Assembly: GCA_910574185.1 (NCBI GenBank)
Contig: CAJSZQ010000014.1
Coordinates: forward strand, 40,221-104,220
Length of the DNA: 64,000 bases
Origin: Lachnospiraceae bacterium
GTDB taxonomy: Bacteria; Bacillota; Clostridia; Lachnospirales; Lachnospiraceae
Reading direction: 5' to 3'
The position numbers and the translations under genes are program-made. A model generated the notes under the pieces. That model saw nothing but the letters and a program-made list of their open reading frames with translations, was not told where the DNA came from and did no database searches. Positions 35,584 to 44,410 of this stretch are shown here, piece by piece. Each line of letters begins with the position of its first letter. Within the stretch, counting starts at the first letter, position 1.

Positions 35584-36548
35584 AAATAGTTGTAATTGGT
35601 CTGGGTTCTATGGGAAAACGTAGAATTAGATTACTTCAGGAGTTATATCCGGATTATGTTATTCTAGGTGTTGATGGAAGAACTGACAGGCGGGAAGAAG
35701 TGGAGGAACGACTGCATATCGCCTGCTATGATGATATCTCAAATTTGAATGAGTCAGTTGATTGTGCTTTTATTTGTACGTCGCCGCTTTCACATGCTTC
35801 GATTATTACAAAATGCCTGTCGAAAGGATGGCATGTTTTTACTGAATTGAATCTTGTGGATGATGCCTATGAAAGTAACATGAAACTTGCAATGGAAAAA
35901 GGGTGTAAGTTGTTTCTTTCTTCTACATTTTTCTATAGAGAAGAGATTAAGTATATTCGTACGAAGATTACACAGGATGTGAAGTGGAATTATATTTATC
36001 ATATTGGACAGTATCTTCCAGACTGGCATCCCTGGGAAAATTATAAGGATTTTTTTATTGGAGAACAAAGAACAAATGGATGTCGTGAAATCATGGCGAT
36101 AGAACTTCCCTGGCTGATAGAGACGTTTGGCGAAGTCAGGAAAACACATGTCGTATCCGATAAAATGACGGATTTGAATATTGGGTATCATGATAATTTC
36201 ATGATACAAATATCTCATGAAAATGGTAATAAAGGTATCCTTGTGGTGGATGTTGTATCGCCCTATGCTGTGAGAAAGCTGGAGGCATATGCTGAAGAAC
36301 GGTATTTGTGCTGGGATGGAACGCCAGAAAGTCTTCGGGTGTTAAATCATTCCTCCGGTCTGTTAGAAAAGGTTTCTTTGAATGAGGAAACAGAGCATAG
36401 AGAAGGGTACAAGGAATTTATTGTGGAGAATGCATATAAAAACGAAATTCAGGAATTTTTTAAAGTCGTTTTGGAGAATAAATCTCCGCTGTATGGATTT
36501 GAGAAAGATCAAAAGATTTTGAAGTTGATTGATTCATTAGGAGCATAA
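35580..36548 (+). CDS. Gfo/Idh/MocA-like oxidoreductase within the legionaminate cluster
   Basis: Encodes 322 residues. IVVIGLGSMGKRRIRLLQEL is the NAD fold; the EKP position reads FTELNLVDDA, so the catalytic Lys is absent, as in some proteins of nonulosonate clusters. The segment DWHPWENYKDFFIGE and GCREIMAIELPWLIETFG correspond to the substrate loop, with Glu in place of the usual His. It may be a redox partner or a pseudo-enzyme; a role in Leg modification is inference. Confidence 0.8.
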   Translation: MKIVVIGLGSMGKRRIRLLQELYPDYVILGVDGRTDRREEVEERLHIACYDDISNLNESVDCAFICTSPLSHASIITKCLSKGWHVFTELNLVDDAYESNMKLAMEKGCKLFLSSTFFYREEIKYIRTKITQDVKWNYIYHIGQYLPDWHPWENYKDFFIGEQRTNGCREIMAIELPWLIETFGEVRKTHVVSDKMTDLNIGYHDNFMIQISHENGNKGILVVDVVSPYAVRKLEAYAEERYLCWDGTPESLRVLNHSSGLLEKVSLNEETEHREGYKEFIVENAYKNEIQEFFKVVLENKSPLYGFEKDQKILKLIDSLGA

Positions 36549-36550
36549 TA

Positions 36551-37486
36551 ATGCATAGTATACAAGTTTGTTTTGTTGGGGTGGGTTCTATTGCAAAACG
36601 TCATATTAGAAATTTGAGAAATATTTGTAAACTAAGGAATATTGATTTGACCATTGATGCATTTCGTCGGGGAGTTTCTGAGGACAGTGTTGAGGGGATT
36701 GAACATATTTTTTATGATATAGAGGATGTTCCGGCTAATTATGATGCTATATTTATTACGAATCCTACGGAATATCATTTAGAGGCTTTAAGTAATTTCC
36801 AAAGTAAAAGTCGGAATTTTTTTATTGAGAAGCCGGTTGTGTCACTCAAACAAATCGAGGAGGCAAAAAAGCATGAGTTGAAAAGAAACGGGATATACTA
36901 TGTCGCTTGTCCGCTGAGATATAATGCTGTAATTCAGCATATCAAAAAACACATTGATATGCTGGATGTAATATCAATAAGGTGTATATCATCCAGTTAT
37001 CTTCCTGTATGGCGGCCTGGAAAAGATTATAGAGAGACCTATAGCGCTCATAGGGAGCTTGGAGGAGGAGTTAGTATTGATTTGATTCATGAATGGGATT
37101 ACATTACCTATTTGTTTGGAGCGCCTAATCAAATATATCATTTGATTGGGAAAAAATCTTCTTTAGAAATAGATAGTGATGATTTTGCAATTTATATTGC
37201 TGAAATTGCTGGAATGACTGTGGAATTACATCTTGATTATTTCGGGAGAAAGACAATTCGTGAGATTCAGCTTTTTACGAAAGACGATACGATTGTTGGT
37301 GATATTGCAAATAACAAGATTACCTATTTGGTTTCAGGTAAAGTTGTTGATTTTCAGGAAGAACGGGATGATTATCAAAGCAGGGAACTGAATCATTTCT
37401 TGGATATGGTGTTAGGCTTATCACCGATTGAAGATGGATACAGACAAGGACTCAAAGTACTAGACTTAGCTCAGGGGAAACTATAA
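36551..37486 (+). CDS. Gfo/Idh/MocA family oxidoreductase (PtmF-like)
   Basis: Encodes 311 residues. It keeps the normal EKP motif (FFIEKPVVSLKQIEEA), YVACPLRYNAVIQHIK, and LGGGVSIDLIHEWDYITYLFG with the catalytic His and Asp. The HEWDY form is common in the oxidoreductases next to PtmE and LegF in legionaminate islands. Only two bases separate it from its divergent relative upstream, so the two may act together. Precise substrate unknown. Confidence 0.85.
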   Translation: MHSIQVCFVGVGSIAKRHIRNLRNICKLRNIDLTIDAFRRGVSEDSVEGIEHIFYDIEDVPANYDAIFITNPTEYHLEALSNFQSKSRNFFIEKPVVSLKQIEEAKKHELKRNGIYYVACPLRYNAVIQHIKKHIDMLDVISIRCISSSYLPVWRPGKDYRETYSAHRELGGGVSIDLIHEWDYITYLFGAPNQIYHLIGKKSSLEIDSDDFAIYIAEIAGMTVELHLDYFGRKTIREIQLFTKDDTIVGDIANNKITYLVSGKVVDFQEERDDYQSRELNHFLDMVLGLSPIEDGYRQGLKVLDLAQGKL

Positions 37487-37551
37487 TTTGATAATAAAAA
37501 GTTGAGAAGAAATGTAATTAAATATTGAAGTAAGAAATTATGGAGTGAAGA

Positions 37552-38316
37552 ATGAATATACTATTTACAATCTGTGGCAGAGCAGGATCGAAAGGATTAA
37601 AAAATAAGAATATAAAGGAAATGAATGGGATTCCTCTGGTTTATTATACGCTGGCTGCAATTTATGGATATACAATATCTCACCCACAACATGAAGTGAC
37701 TATTGCTGTCAACACAGATAGTGAACTGTTAAAAGAGCTTTTGCAGAAGCAGAAAAGATTGCCTATAAGGTTTATAGACAGAAAAGAAGAACTTTCAGGA
37801 GATGTTGTTCCTAAAGTAGCAGTTATACAGGACACATATCTTCAAATGATTGAAACAGAGCCAGATGTAGTAATTGACTTAGATATTACATCACCGTATC
37901 GACGGGTGTGTGATTTTGATAATATTATACAGGAATTTTCATCTGGGAATTTTGATATTGTATTTAGTGTTGTGGAAGCAAGGCGGAGTCCATATTTTAA
38001 TATGGTAGAAAAAAAGCCGGATGGTTTTTACAGGAAAATTTGTCAATCTCTTTATACAGCCAGACAACAGGCGCCGCATTCATATGAGTTGAACGCAAGT
38101 ATATATGCCTATAAACCTGCATTTTTGGAGGGGACCATTGAACGGACGATATTGGATTACCAGTGTGGCATTTCTATTATGCCGGATTATTTGGTTCTTG
38201 ATATTGATTCTGAAGAAGATTTTGAAATGATGCAGTATTTGCATAGTTTTTATTGTAAGAAAGACTCTGGTTTGAAAGAGGTATATGTTATTGCACAACA
38301 AATGTATCGCGAATAG
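37552..38316 (+). CDS. legF: CMP-nonulosonate (legionaminate-type) cytidylyltransferase (NeuA/LegF)
   Basis: Encodes 254 residues. The CTP-binding P-loop-like opening is FTICGRAGSKGLKNKNIKEM, followed by VVIDLDITSPYRRVCDFDNI, FSVVEARRSPYFNMV and YELNASIYAYKP, all family signatures of acylneuraminate cytidylyltransferases. It makes the CMP-activated sugar used by the sialyltransferase-like proteins. It closes the legionaminate set. A second, quite different member serves the right half at 59853. Confidence 0.92.
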   Translation: MNILFTICGRAGSKGLKNKNIKEMNGIPLVYYTLAAIYGYTISHPQHEVTIAVNTDSELLKELLQKQKRLPIRFIDRKEELSGDVVPKVAVIQDTYLQMIETEPDVVIDLDITSPYRRVCDFDNIIQEFSSGNFDIVFSVVEARRSPYFNMVEKKPDGFYRKICQSLYTARQQAPHSYELNASIYAYKPAFLEGTIERTILDYQCGISIMPDYLVLDIDSEEDFEMMQYLHSFYCKKDSGLKEVYVIAQQMYRE

Positions 38317-38393
38317 TCTCAGAATTTTATAATTCAAAAAATATTTTATAAACTATTTGCATTCTTGAAAAATGAAAAAGGAATTATAAAAAT

Positions 38394-39065
38394 ATGAAAT
38401 TAATTATAAATGAAAATGAAATAGTACAATTGATACACCATCAAATAGAAAATTTTTGGGGTGAAATAGGAAAAAGGCAGTTAAATGGGGATTTAAGAAT
38501 TGAAATTTCTAAAACATTACAGCGTGTCGAAAAATGTTTTAGTAAAGTGCATACTAAAGGGATATGGGAAAATGGAGAGAGTGTTTTTTCACCTTTTCAT
38601 ACAACATCTTGGACAATTTTTTTGTATTATCTATCGAATGAATTATTGAAACGAGACAAAAACGCTGCGGATATGATTTATTATCTAAATAAAGTGTTAC
38701 ATTCTGTTGACTGGTATCATGAAATTATGCTTCCAGATTATTTTTTTGCAGAACATCCGCTTTGTTCTGTATTAGGAAGAGCTAAATATAGTAATTATTT
38801 GTTAATATATCAGGGTACAACTATAGGTGGTTCGTCGAAAAATGGAACTATATTTTATCCGGTTCTTGGAGAAAATGTTATTCTTTATGCTGGGAGTTCC
38901 ATACTTGGCAATTGTCATATTGGAAGTAATGTTATATTATCAGCTAATACATGTGTTAAAAATGAAGATATACCATCAGACAGCATAGTTTATGGGGAAT
39001 CTCCTAATTTGATTATTAAGAGAAATAAAGATGCAATTAATAAATTGAACCAAATATGGAAATGA
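38394..39065 (+). CDS. Serine-acetyltransferase-like hexapeptide acyltransferase
   Basis: Encodes 223 residues. The N-terminal 115 residues are helical as in CysE, then a short left-handed beta helix holds LIYQGTTIGGSSKNGTIFYP, GENVILYAGSSILGNCHIGS and NVILSANTCVKNEDIPSDS. The catalytic His expected in this type of fold is not obvious in the active-site turn (YQGTTIGGS where CysE has HxGTTIGG), which may reduce or change activity. It probably O-acetylates a surface sugar, as NeuO-type enzymes do. AT-rich compared with the legionaminate genes. Confidence 0.75.
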   Translation: MKLIINENEIVQLIHHQIENFWGEIGKRQLNGDLRIEISKTLQRVEKCFSKVHTKGIWENGESVFSPFHTTSWTIFLYYLSNELLKRDKNAADMIYYLNKVLHSVDWYHEIMLPDYFFAEHPLCSVLGRAKYSNYLLIYQGTTIGGSSKNGTIFYPVLGENVILYAGSSILGNCHIGSNVILSANTCVKNEDIPSDSIVYGESPNLIIKRNKDAINKLNQIWK

Positions 39066-39160
39066 GCCTATAAAACATTCATTTGCAATAAAATACTTGA
39101 TAATATAAGTTATGTCTATGCATCTCAAATAGATACAAAATCCAATGGAGGAGAATCATT

Positions 39161-40624
39161 ATGGCGATTACAGATATTTTAATGGATTTTGCATACAAAC
39201 TAAAAAAAAGCAAGATATTGAAGGTGGGTTCCCTCAGCCTATTATGTACTGTCTTGGTAAGGGCGGTGAATTTAATTAGTATTCCTGTTTTTTCCAGACT
39301 TTTAACAACAAGTGAATATGGAAAAGTAGATGTGTTTATGACATATGTAAATATATTTATGATTATTTTGGGATTGGATTTTGCTGGTACAGTAGGAAAA
39401 GGACGATTGGATTTTAAGGAGGAAGCAAATGAATATATAACATCAAGTTTGCTGTTTACGACATTATTTTCTGTAGGGATTATTCTGTGTATTAATATTT
39501 TTTTCCCAATAATTCAGAGGATATTTGATATGGATCGGCTTACAGTTAATATTATGTTGCTATATAGTTATGCTATGTTTATTATTTCATATCGTTCCGC
39601 AGAATATAATTTTTTTTACGAATATAAAAAAAATATGGCAATGAGTCTAGGTGTTGTAATAGGAAATTTTGTATTGTCTATTGCATTGATAGAAACAATA
39701 TTTAATGGTCAAAGATTTTGGGGTAGAATTATTGGAGCTGCTATTTCTGCGTTTATTGTGGCGTTTTTTGTCTATTTACATTTGTCATGTCGGGGCCATT
39801 GGACAATGAAAAAAAGGTATATTAAATATTCCTTAGAATTTGGGGTTCCTTTAATACCGCATAATTTGTCTCATATGGTGTTATCTGGCGCAGATAAGGT
39901 TATGATTAATAGTATGATAAGCGCTTCGGCTAGTGGTATTTATAGTTTAGTTTATACGTTGGGGATGTTGTCTCAAGTGATATTTGAGGCCATGAATAAT
40001 GTATTTGGGCCATGGCTTTTTCGCCAATTGGATAGGGGGGCTGAGAACAGTGTTCGATATGTGCAAAAGTATTATTTATTACTGTATTGTATAGTGACAG
40101 TTGGCGTACTGGTTATTTCTCCAGAGATAATAAAGGTTATAGGTCCAAGGGATTATTGGGAAGGAATTTCTATGGTAATGTGGGTAGTATATGCAGCATT
40201 TATTAATTTTACATATACATTGTATGTAAATGTAGAATTCTTTTATAGGAAAACGATATTGATTTCTATTGGAACTATAATGGCGGCAGTAGTAAATGTA
40301 CTCTTGAATATGTTCTTCCTTGAAAGATTTGGATATCAGTTTGGTGCAGTTTCAACCCTTATATCTTATTTAGCATTACTGGTTTTTCATATGATTATTG
40401 TAAACTTTATTTTAAAAAAGAATGTAACAGACAATGTGTTTGTGATTTCTGTGGTCTTTCTGATGCTAGGAATTACGTTTTGCTTACAACACAGTCTGAA
40501 TTCATTAATGCAAAGAGTTATAGTTGGCATTGGTTCAGAGTTTCTTATTATAGGAATAGTATATTTTCTTTATAAAAAATATGGCAAACCAGATCTGAGT
40601 TTGGGAATAGGAGAAAATGTATAG
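39161..40624 (+). CDS. Oligosaccharide flippase (Wzx), left half
   Basis: Encodes 487 residues with about 14 membrane helices. VGSLSLLCTVLVRAVNLISI, PVFSRLLTTSEYGKVDVFMT and the internal FGVPLIPHNLSHMVLSGADK are typical of the MOP-superfamily polysaccharide exporters of capsule loci. It is only distantly like the constant flippase at 16689. It is paired with a GT-C-like protein three bases downstream. Ribosome site GGAGGAGAA. Confidence 0.92.
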   Translation: MAITDILMDFAYKLKKSKILKVGSLSLLCTVLVRAVNLISIPVFSRLLTTSEYGKVDVFMTYVNIFMIILGLDFAGTVGKGRLDFKEEANEYITSSLLFTTLFSVGIILCINIFFPIIQRIFDMDRLTVNIMLLYSYAMFIISYRSAEYNFFYEYKKNMAMSLGVVIGNFVLSIALIETIFNGQRFWGRIIGAAISAFIVAFFVYLHLSCRGHWTMKKRYIKYSLEFGVPLIPHNLSHMVLSGADKVMINSMISASASGIYSLVYTLGMLSQVIFEAMNNVFGPWLFRQLDRGAENSVRYVQKYYLLLYCIVTVGVLVISPEIIKVIGPRDYWEGISMVMWVVYAAFINFTYTLYVNVEFFYRKTILISIGTIMAAVVNVLLNMFFLERFGYQFGAVSTLISYLALLVFHMIIVNFILKKNVTDNVFVISVVFLMLGITFCLQHSLNSLMQRVIVGIGSEFLIIGIVYFLYKKYGKPDLSLGIGENV

Positions 40625-40627
40625 GAG

Positions 40628-42373
40628 ATGATAAATTGTAAAGTTTTTGATAATTGTTGGAATCATTATAAGTGGATTTTAAAAGCAATTGGATTGAATG
40701 TAATTATTTTGCTTACACTGCTGTTTCTATTTGAGCCAACGCCTAAAAGTGACGACTATGATCAGGTTATGATATTAAATGGAGCTTTTACTGGAAAATA
40801 TTCGTCGTATCTTCCATATTGTCATTATTTTTTTAGTAAGCTTAATCAAATGTTGTATTTATTTTTGCCGAATATTCCATGGTATTATGTTTTGCAGTAT
40901 TTTTTTATCTTTATGTCGTTTACGGTAATATTAATGGTATTTGAAAGGAAGGACATAAGTAATAAGAGGTATCATAAGGTTGTTGTGTTTATTATTCTGC
41001 TACTTTGTGGATATGAATTGTATATTCGATTTACATTTACGAAAGTAGCCGGAATTACAATAATCAGTGGATTTATGGCATTGCTTGATTTAATATTAGA
41101 AGAGCAAAAAAAGGCTATAAAATATATTTTGCCTTGTTTGATGATAATAACTGGAATGACAATAAGAAGTAATATGTATCTTTTGGTTGCTGGAGTCTTT
41201 GCGTCATCTTTCTTTATATTTTTAATGGAAACAAAAAAGATTAATAGGTGTAAGGCGAAACAAATAGGTAAATTTATTTTTCTTGTTCTATTTCTTTATA
41301 TGTGTAGTATAGGATTATCGAAAATTAATGTGCATATGATATGCCAAGATACAGCATGGAAAAATTGGTATGAGGCTAATTCAGCAAGAGTGCGATTACA
41401 AGATTATGATATGGCCAATTTTGAAGAATATAAAAAAGAGTATTTGGCAATCGGAGTATCCTATAATGATTATTGTATGTGGAAAAAACACGCAGTTTAC
41501 ATGGATAAAGAGTTTTTTACACCTGAACTTTTAAAAGAAATCGCAAATATTAAACCTATACAAGGGGAAAAGAATACTCTAGACATTTTTATAACTGCAT
41601 TTCGCAGTAGTTTAACTTATTATTTGAAGGATACTGGTATATATATTTTTTTGATTGCGGCAATGATGCTATTTTTAATTGGGGGTAAAAAATCTTTAAA
41701 ATATATTTGTATTGTTTTTTCATGTTGTTTTTTAGCATACTTATATATGAATTATCAAGGGCGTTTGCAACATCATGTAGATGTTTGCGTGTTAATAGCC
41801 GGAGCTTTTTTGCTATTATATTATAGTTTTAGATTTGAAGAGACAATATTACAGTCAGATATTAAAAGTAATATGCTTATTTATGGTTTAGTTATATTAT
41901 TTATTTTGATATTTTATAAGGAAATTTCAATGAGTAGTTACTATGGAGATCAATTTGGATATATAACCTCAAAAAAAGAGGTACAAAAGAAAAATAAAGA
42001 AACGATGGATCTGTTGTCAAAAGATAAGGAACACTACTATTTATTTTCAACATGGGATACGAATTATATTTATGATGATGTATGGGGAATGTTTCAAAAT
42101 GTCGAACTGGAATATTATGGTAATCTAGGAATAAGTAATCGATACTATTTTCCAAATATAGAAAAGACATTAGAAAATTATGGAATAAATAATATTATAG
42201 CAGAGTCAGTAAATAGTGATGTTATTTATTTTGCAGCTACTGTTTATAATCCGGAATATATTAATACCGTTACAACCTACATACGTGAACATTATGACGA
42301 GAGAGCAGAGAGTGTTTTGGTTAAGCAGGTAGGGGAGGTGAATATATATTCCGTTGTAACAGCAGAAAATTAA
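40628..42373 (+). CDS. Polytopic GT-C-like membrane protein, left half
   Basis: Encodes 581 residues with about ten hydrophobic segments and a C-terminal soluble part. The first outer loop has EPTPKSDDYDQVMILNGAF, and LPNIPWYYVLQYFFIF follows, corresponding to LGVSWYFILQIFLIF at 18258 and FPGLPWYTILENLWIF at 57679. Loop residues WYEANSARVRLQDYDMANFE and GVSYNDYCMWKKH also recur in the relatives. It likely acts on lipid-linked sugars outside the membrane, perhaps as the repeat-unit polymerase of the left half, which has no other candidate. Family unnamed to me. Confidence 0.72.
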   Translation: MINCKVFDNCWNHYKWILKAIGLNVIILLTLLFLFEPTPKSDDYDQVMILNGAFTGKYSSYLPYCHYFFSKLNQMLYLFLPNIPWYYVLQYFFIFMSFTVILMVFERKDISNKRYHKVVVFIILLLCGYELYIRFTFTKVAGITIISGFMALLDLILEEQKKAIKYILPCLMIITGMTIRSNMYLLVAGVFASSFFIFLMETKKINRCKAKQIGKFIFLVLFLYMCSIGLSKINVHMICQDTAWKNWYEANSARVRLQDYDMANFEEYKKEYLAIGVSYNDYCMWKKHAVYMDKEFFTPELLKEIANIKPIQGEKNTLDIFITAFRSSLTYYLKDTGIYIFLIAAMMLFLIGGKKSLKYICIVFSCCFLAYLYMNYQGRLQHHVDVCVLIAGAFLLLYYSFRFEETILQSDIKSNMLIYGLVILFILIFYKEISMSSYYGDQFGYITSKKEVQKKNKETMDLLSKDKEHYYLFSTWDTNYIYDDVWGMFQNVELEYYGNLGISNRYYFPNIEKTLENYGINNIIAESVNSDVIYFAATVYNPEYINTVTTYIREHYDERAESVLVKQVGEVNIYSVVTAEN

Positions 42374-42420
42374 GTTGAGAAAATAGAATTAGAGAAAAAT
42401 GGATTAGGAGGAAAAGGGCA

Positions 42421-43386
42421 ATGAATAATAAGAACGTATCTATTGTAATGTATCATTATACGAGGGATTTGAGACATAGCAGATATCCCGAAATAAAAGG
42501 ATACGATATTAAGTTATTCCGAAAGCAGATGGAATTTTTCAAAACGAACTGTAATGTTGTCCAAATGGAGGAGATAATGGAGGCTATAAATTGCGGTGAA
42601 AATCTTCCAGAGAACGCAGTATTACTTACATTTGATGATGGTTATATTGATAATTTCACATTTGCTTTTCCTATTTTGGAGGAGTTTGGATTTCAAGGCT
42701 CTTTCTTTATACCAGGAAAAACGTTTACAACCCATCAGCTTTTGGATGTAAACAAAATCCATTATATTTTAGCAAGCGCAGACATTAAGAAACTTGTTGT
42801 AGATATTAAGAAAAAGATGGATTTTTATCGAGGCTCAGAATTTGATTACCCATCAACGGCGGAATTGTGGAATCAATATGCAGTAGATGGAAGATTTGAT
42901 GATAAGAATACTATTTTTGTAAAAAGAATTCTTCAGACTGTTTTACCTGAGAAGTTAAGAAACCAGATTTCCAGCGATTTGTTTGAGAAGTATGTAGGTG
43001 TAACCGAGGAACAACTCGCGTACGAGTTATATATGACTCCGGAACAGATTCGAACGTTGAAGAAACATGGTATGTATATAGGTATCCATGGATATGACCA
43101 CTATTGGTTAGGTAATCTAAGCAAGGAGAAGATGCAGGAAGATATAACGAAGGCACTTGATGTTATGGATGAATTTATTGACCGTAAGGAGTGGGTTATG
43201 AATTATCCTTATGGAAATTTTAATTCTGATGTACTGGAATTCATTGAGAAAGAAGGTGCGTGTATAGGATTGACAACAGAGGTTCGGATTGCTGAAATAA
43301 GAAAAGATCCAGTACTTCAGTTGCCAAGGCTTGATTGTAATGATTTTCCGCCGAAAAGTGAAAACTATAAAAAGTGGAGGAAATAA
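42421..43386 (+). CDS. Polysaccharide deacetylase (NodB homology domain)
   Basis: Encodes 321 residues. The NodB motifs are visible in order: VLLTFDDGYIDNFTFAFPIL with the catalytic base and metal Asp, IGIHGYDHYWLGNLS with the two metal His residues, and NYPYGNFN. No signal peptide is seen, so it acts inside the cell, likely on a nucleotide- or lipid-linked amino sugar. Freeing an amine just ahead of a GNAT and an ACP-based acyl module suggests exchange of an N-acetyl for another acyl group, by inference. Confidence 0.88.
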   Translation: MNNKNVSIVMYHYTRDLRHSRYPEIKGYDIKLFRKQMEFFKTNCNVVQMEEIMEAINCGENLPENAVLLTFDDGYIDNFTFAFPILEEFGFQGSFFIPGKTFTTHQLLDVNKIHYILASADIKKLVVDIKKKMDFYRGSEFDYPSTAELWNQYAVDGRFDDKNTIFVKRILQTVLPEKLRNQISSDLFEKYVGVTEEQLAYELYMTPEQIRTLKKHGMYIGIHGYDHYWLGNLSKEKMQEDITKALDVMDEFIDRKEWVMNYPYGNFNSDVLEFIEKEGACIGLTTEVRIAEIRKDPVLQLPRLDCNDFPPKSENYKKWRK

Positions 43387-43419
43387 TTAAGTTTATATAG
43401 GAATGTGGAGGAAACATCT

Positions 43420-44394
43420 ATGATAAGATTTGCGAAAGCAGACGATATACCTGATATAATGTGTTTTATTGAAAAATACTGGCGAAAAAATCATATAATG
43501 AGTCGTGATAGGAGACTATTTGAATTCCAGCATAAATGGGGTGAGGAAGTTTCTTTTGTAATATCGGAAAAGGATGGGGACATTACTGGCTTGTTAGGAT
43601 ATATTCCGTATAGTGGTAAGAACAGAGATATTACCCTTGCTATTTGGAAAACAACAAAAACTGAAGAAACAATGCAAGGAATAAACATGCTGACTTTTTT
43701 GCAGAAAAACGGTGATGTACGTACAATTGCTGCACCTGGCATCAATCCAAAAACCAGATCTATATATAAGTTTCTTGGTTTGAATACTGGGAAAATGAAA
43801 CAATGGTATAGATTACGGAAAATAGATGAATATAAGATTGCAAAAGTGAATAACGCGACTATTCCTGAGGATGCAGGGAAAGGGGGATTAATACAGTATG
43901 AAATTACTTCATACAATCATGCAGTAAATGAATTTGGAATCGAAGATTGTCTTGTGAGAGAAAGACAGCTATACAAAAATAAGAAATTTATTAAACGGCG
44001 GTATTTTGAACATCCGTCATTCTCGTATATTAAATATGGCCTGTTCTGCGAAGATAAAAAAGCATTTATTGTTCTTCGTGTACAGAGATGTAATAATTCA
44101 GCACTGCTCAGAGTGATTGATTGTATTGGAGATCATGAATTATTGAAATATTTTACTCCTGAAATCGATAGACTTTTAATAAAATATGATTGTGAATATG
44201 CTGATTGTTATGAAGTGGGTGTGGATAATGAGGTATTTGAGCAGGGGGGCTGGAAGACTGTTTGTGATTCCGGCAATATTATGCCAGATTATTTTGCACC
44301 ATTTGAACAACGTAATATTGATATATTTTATATGTCAGAAACTGAAGGCGTAGTATTGTTTAAGGGCGATGGCGATATGGATCGGCCAAATTGA
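43420..44394 (+). CDS. GNAT-like acyltransferase
   Basis: Encodes 324 residues. The first 110 residues resemble a GNAT domain (MIRFAKADDIPDIMCFIEKY, then VSFVISEKDGDITGLLGYIP as the central strand pair), and a second related fold follows (residues 180-300). Double GNAT proteins of this size are frequent beside FkbH-like genes in glycan loci. It is the natural candidate to move the acyl group from the ACP encoded at 46192 to the amino sugar. ATG 43420 follows GTGGAGGAA. Confidence 0.7.
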   Translation: MIRFAKADDIPDIMCFIEKYWRKNHIMSRDRRLFEFQHKWGEEVSFVISEKDGDITGLLGYIPYSGKNRDITLAIWKTTKTEETMQGINMLTFLQKNGDVRTIAAPGINPKTRSIYKFLGLNTGKMKQWYRLRKIDEYKIAKVNNATIPEDAGKGGLIQYEITSYNHAVNEFGIEDCLVRERQLYKNKKFIKRRYFEHPSFSYIKYGLFCEDKKAFIVLRVQRCNNSALLRVIDCIGDHELLKYFTPEIDRLLIKYDCEYADCYEVGVDNEVFEQGGWKTVCDSGNIMPDYFAPFEQRNIDIFYMSETEGVVLFKGDGDMDRPN

Positions 44395-44410
44395 TAAGGT
44401 GGTATCATTG

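Noticed and set aside
43491..43916. 141-codon minus-strand frame in the GNAT-like gene
   Set aside because: Antisense to a coupled gene of the left operon; no ribosome site and no recognisable fold.
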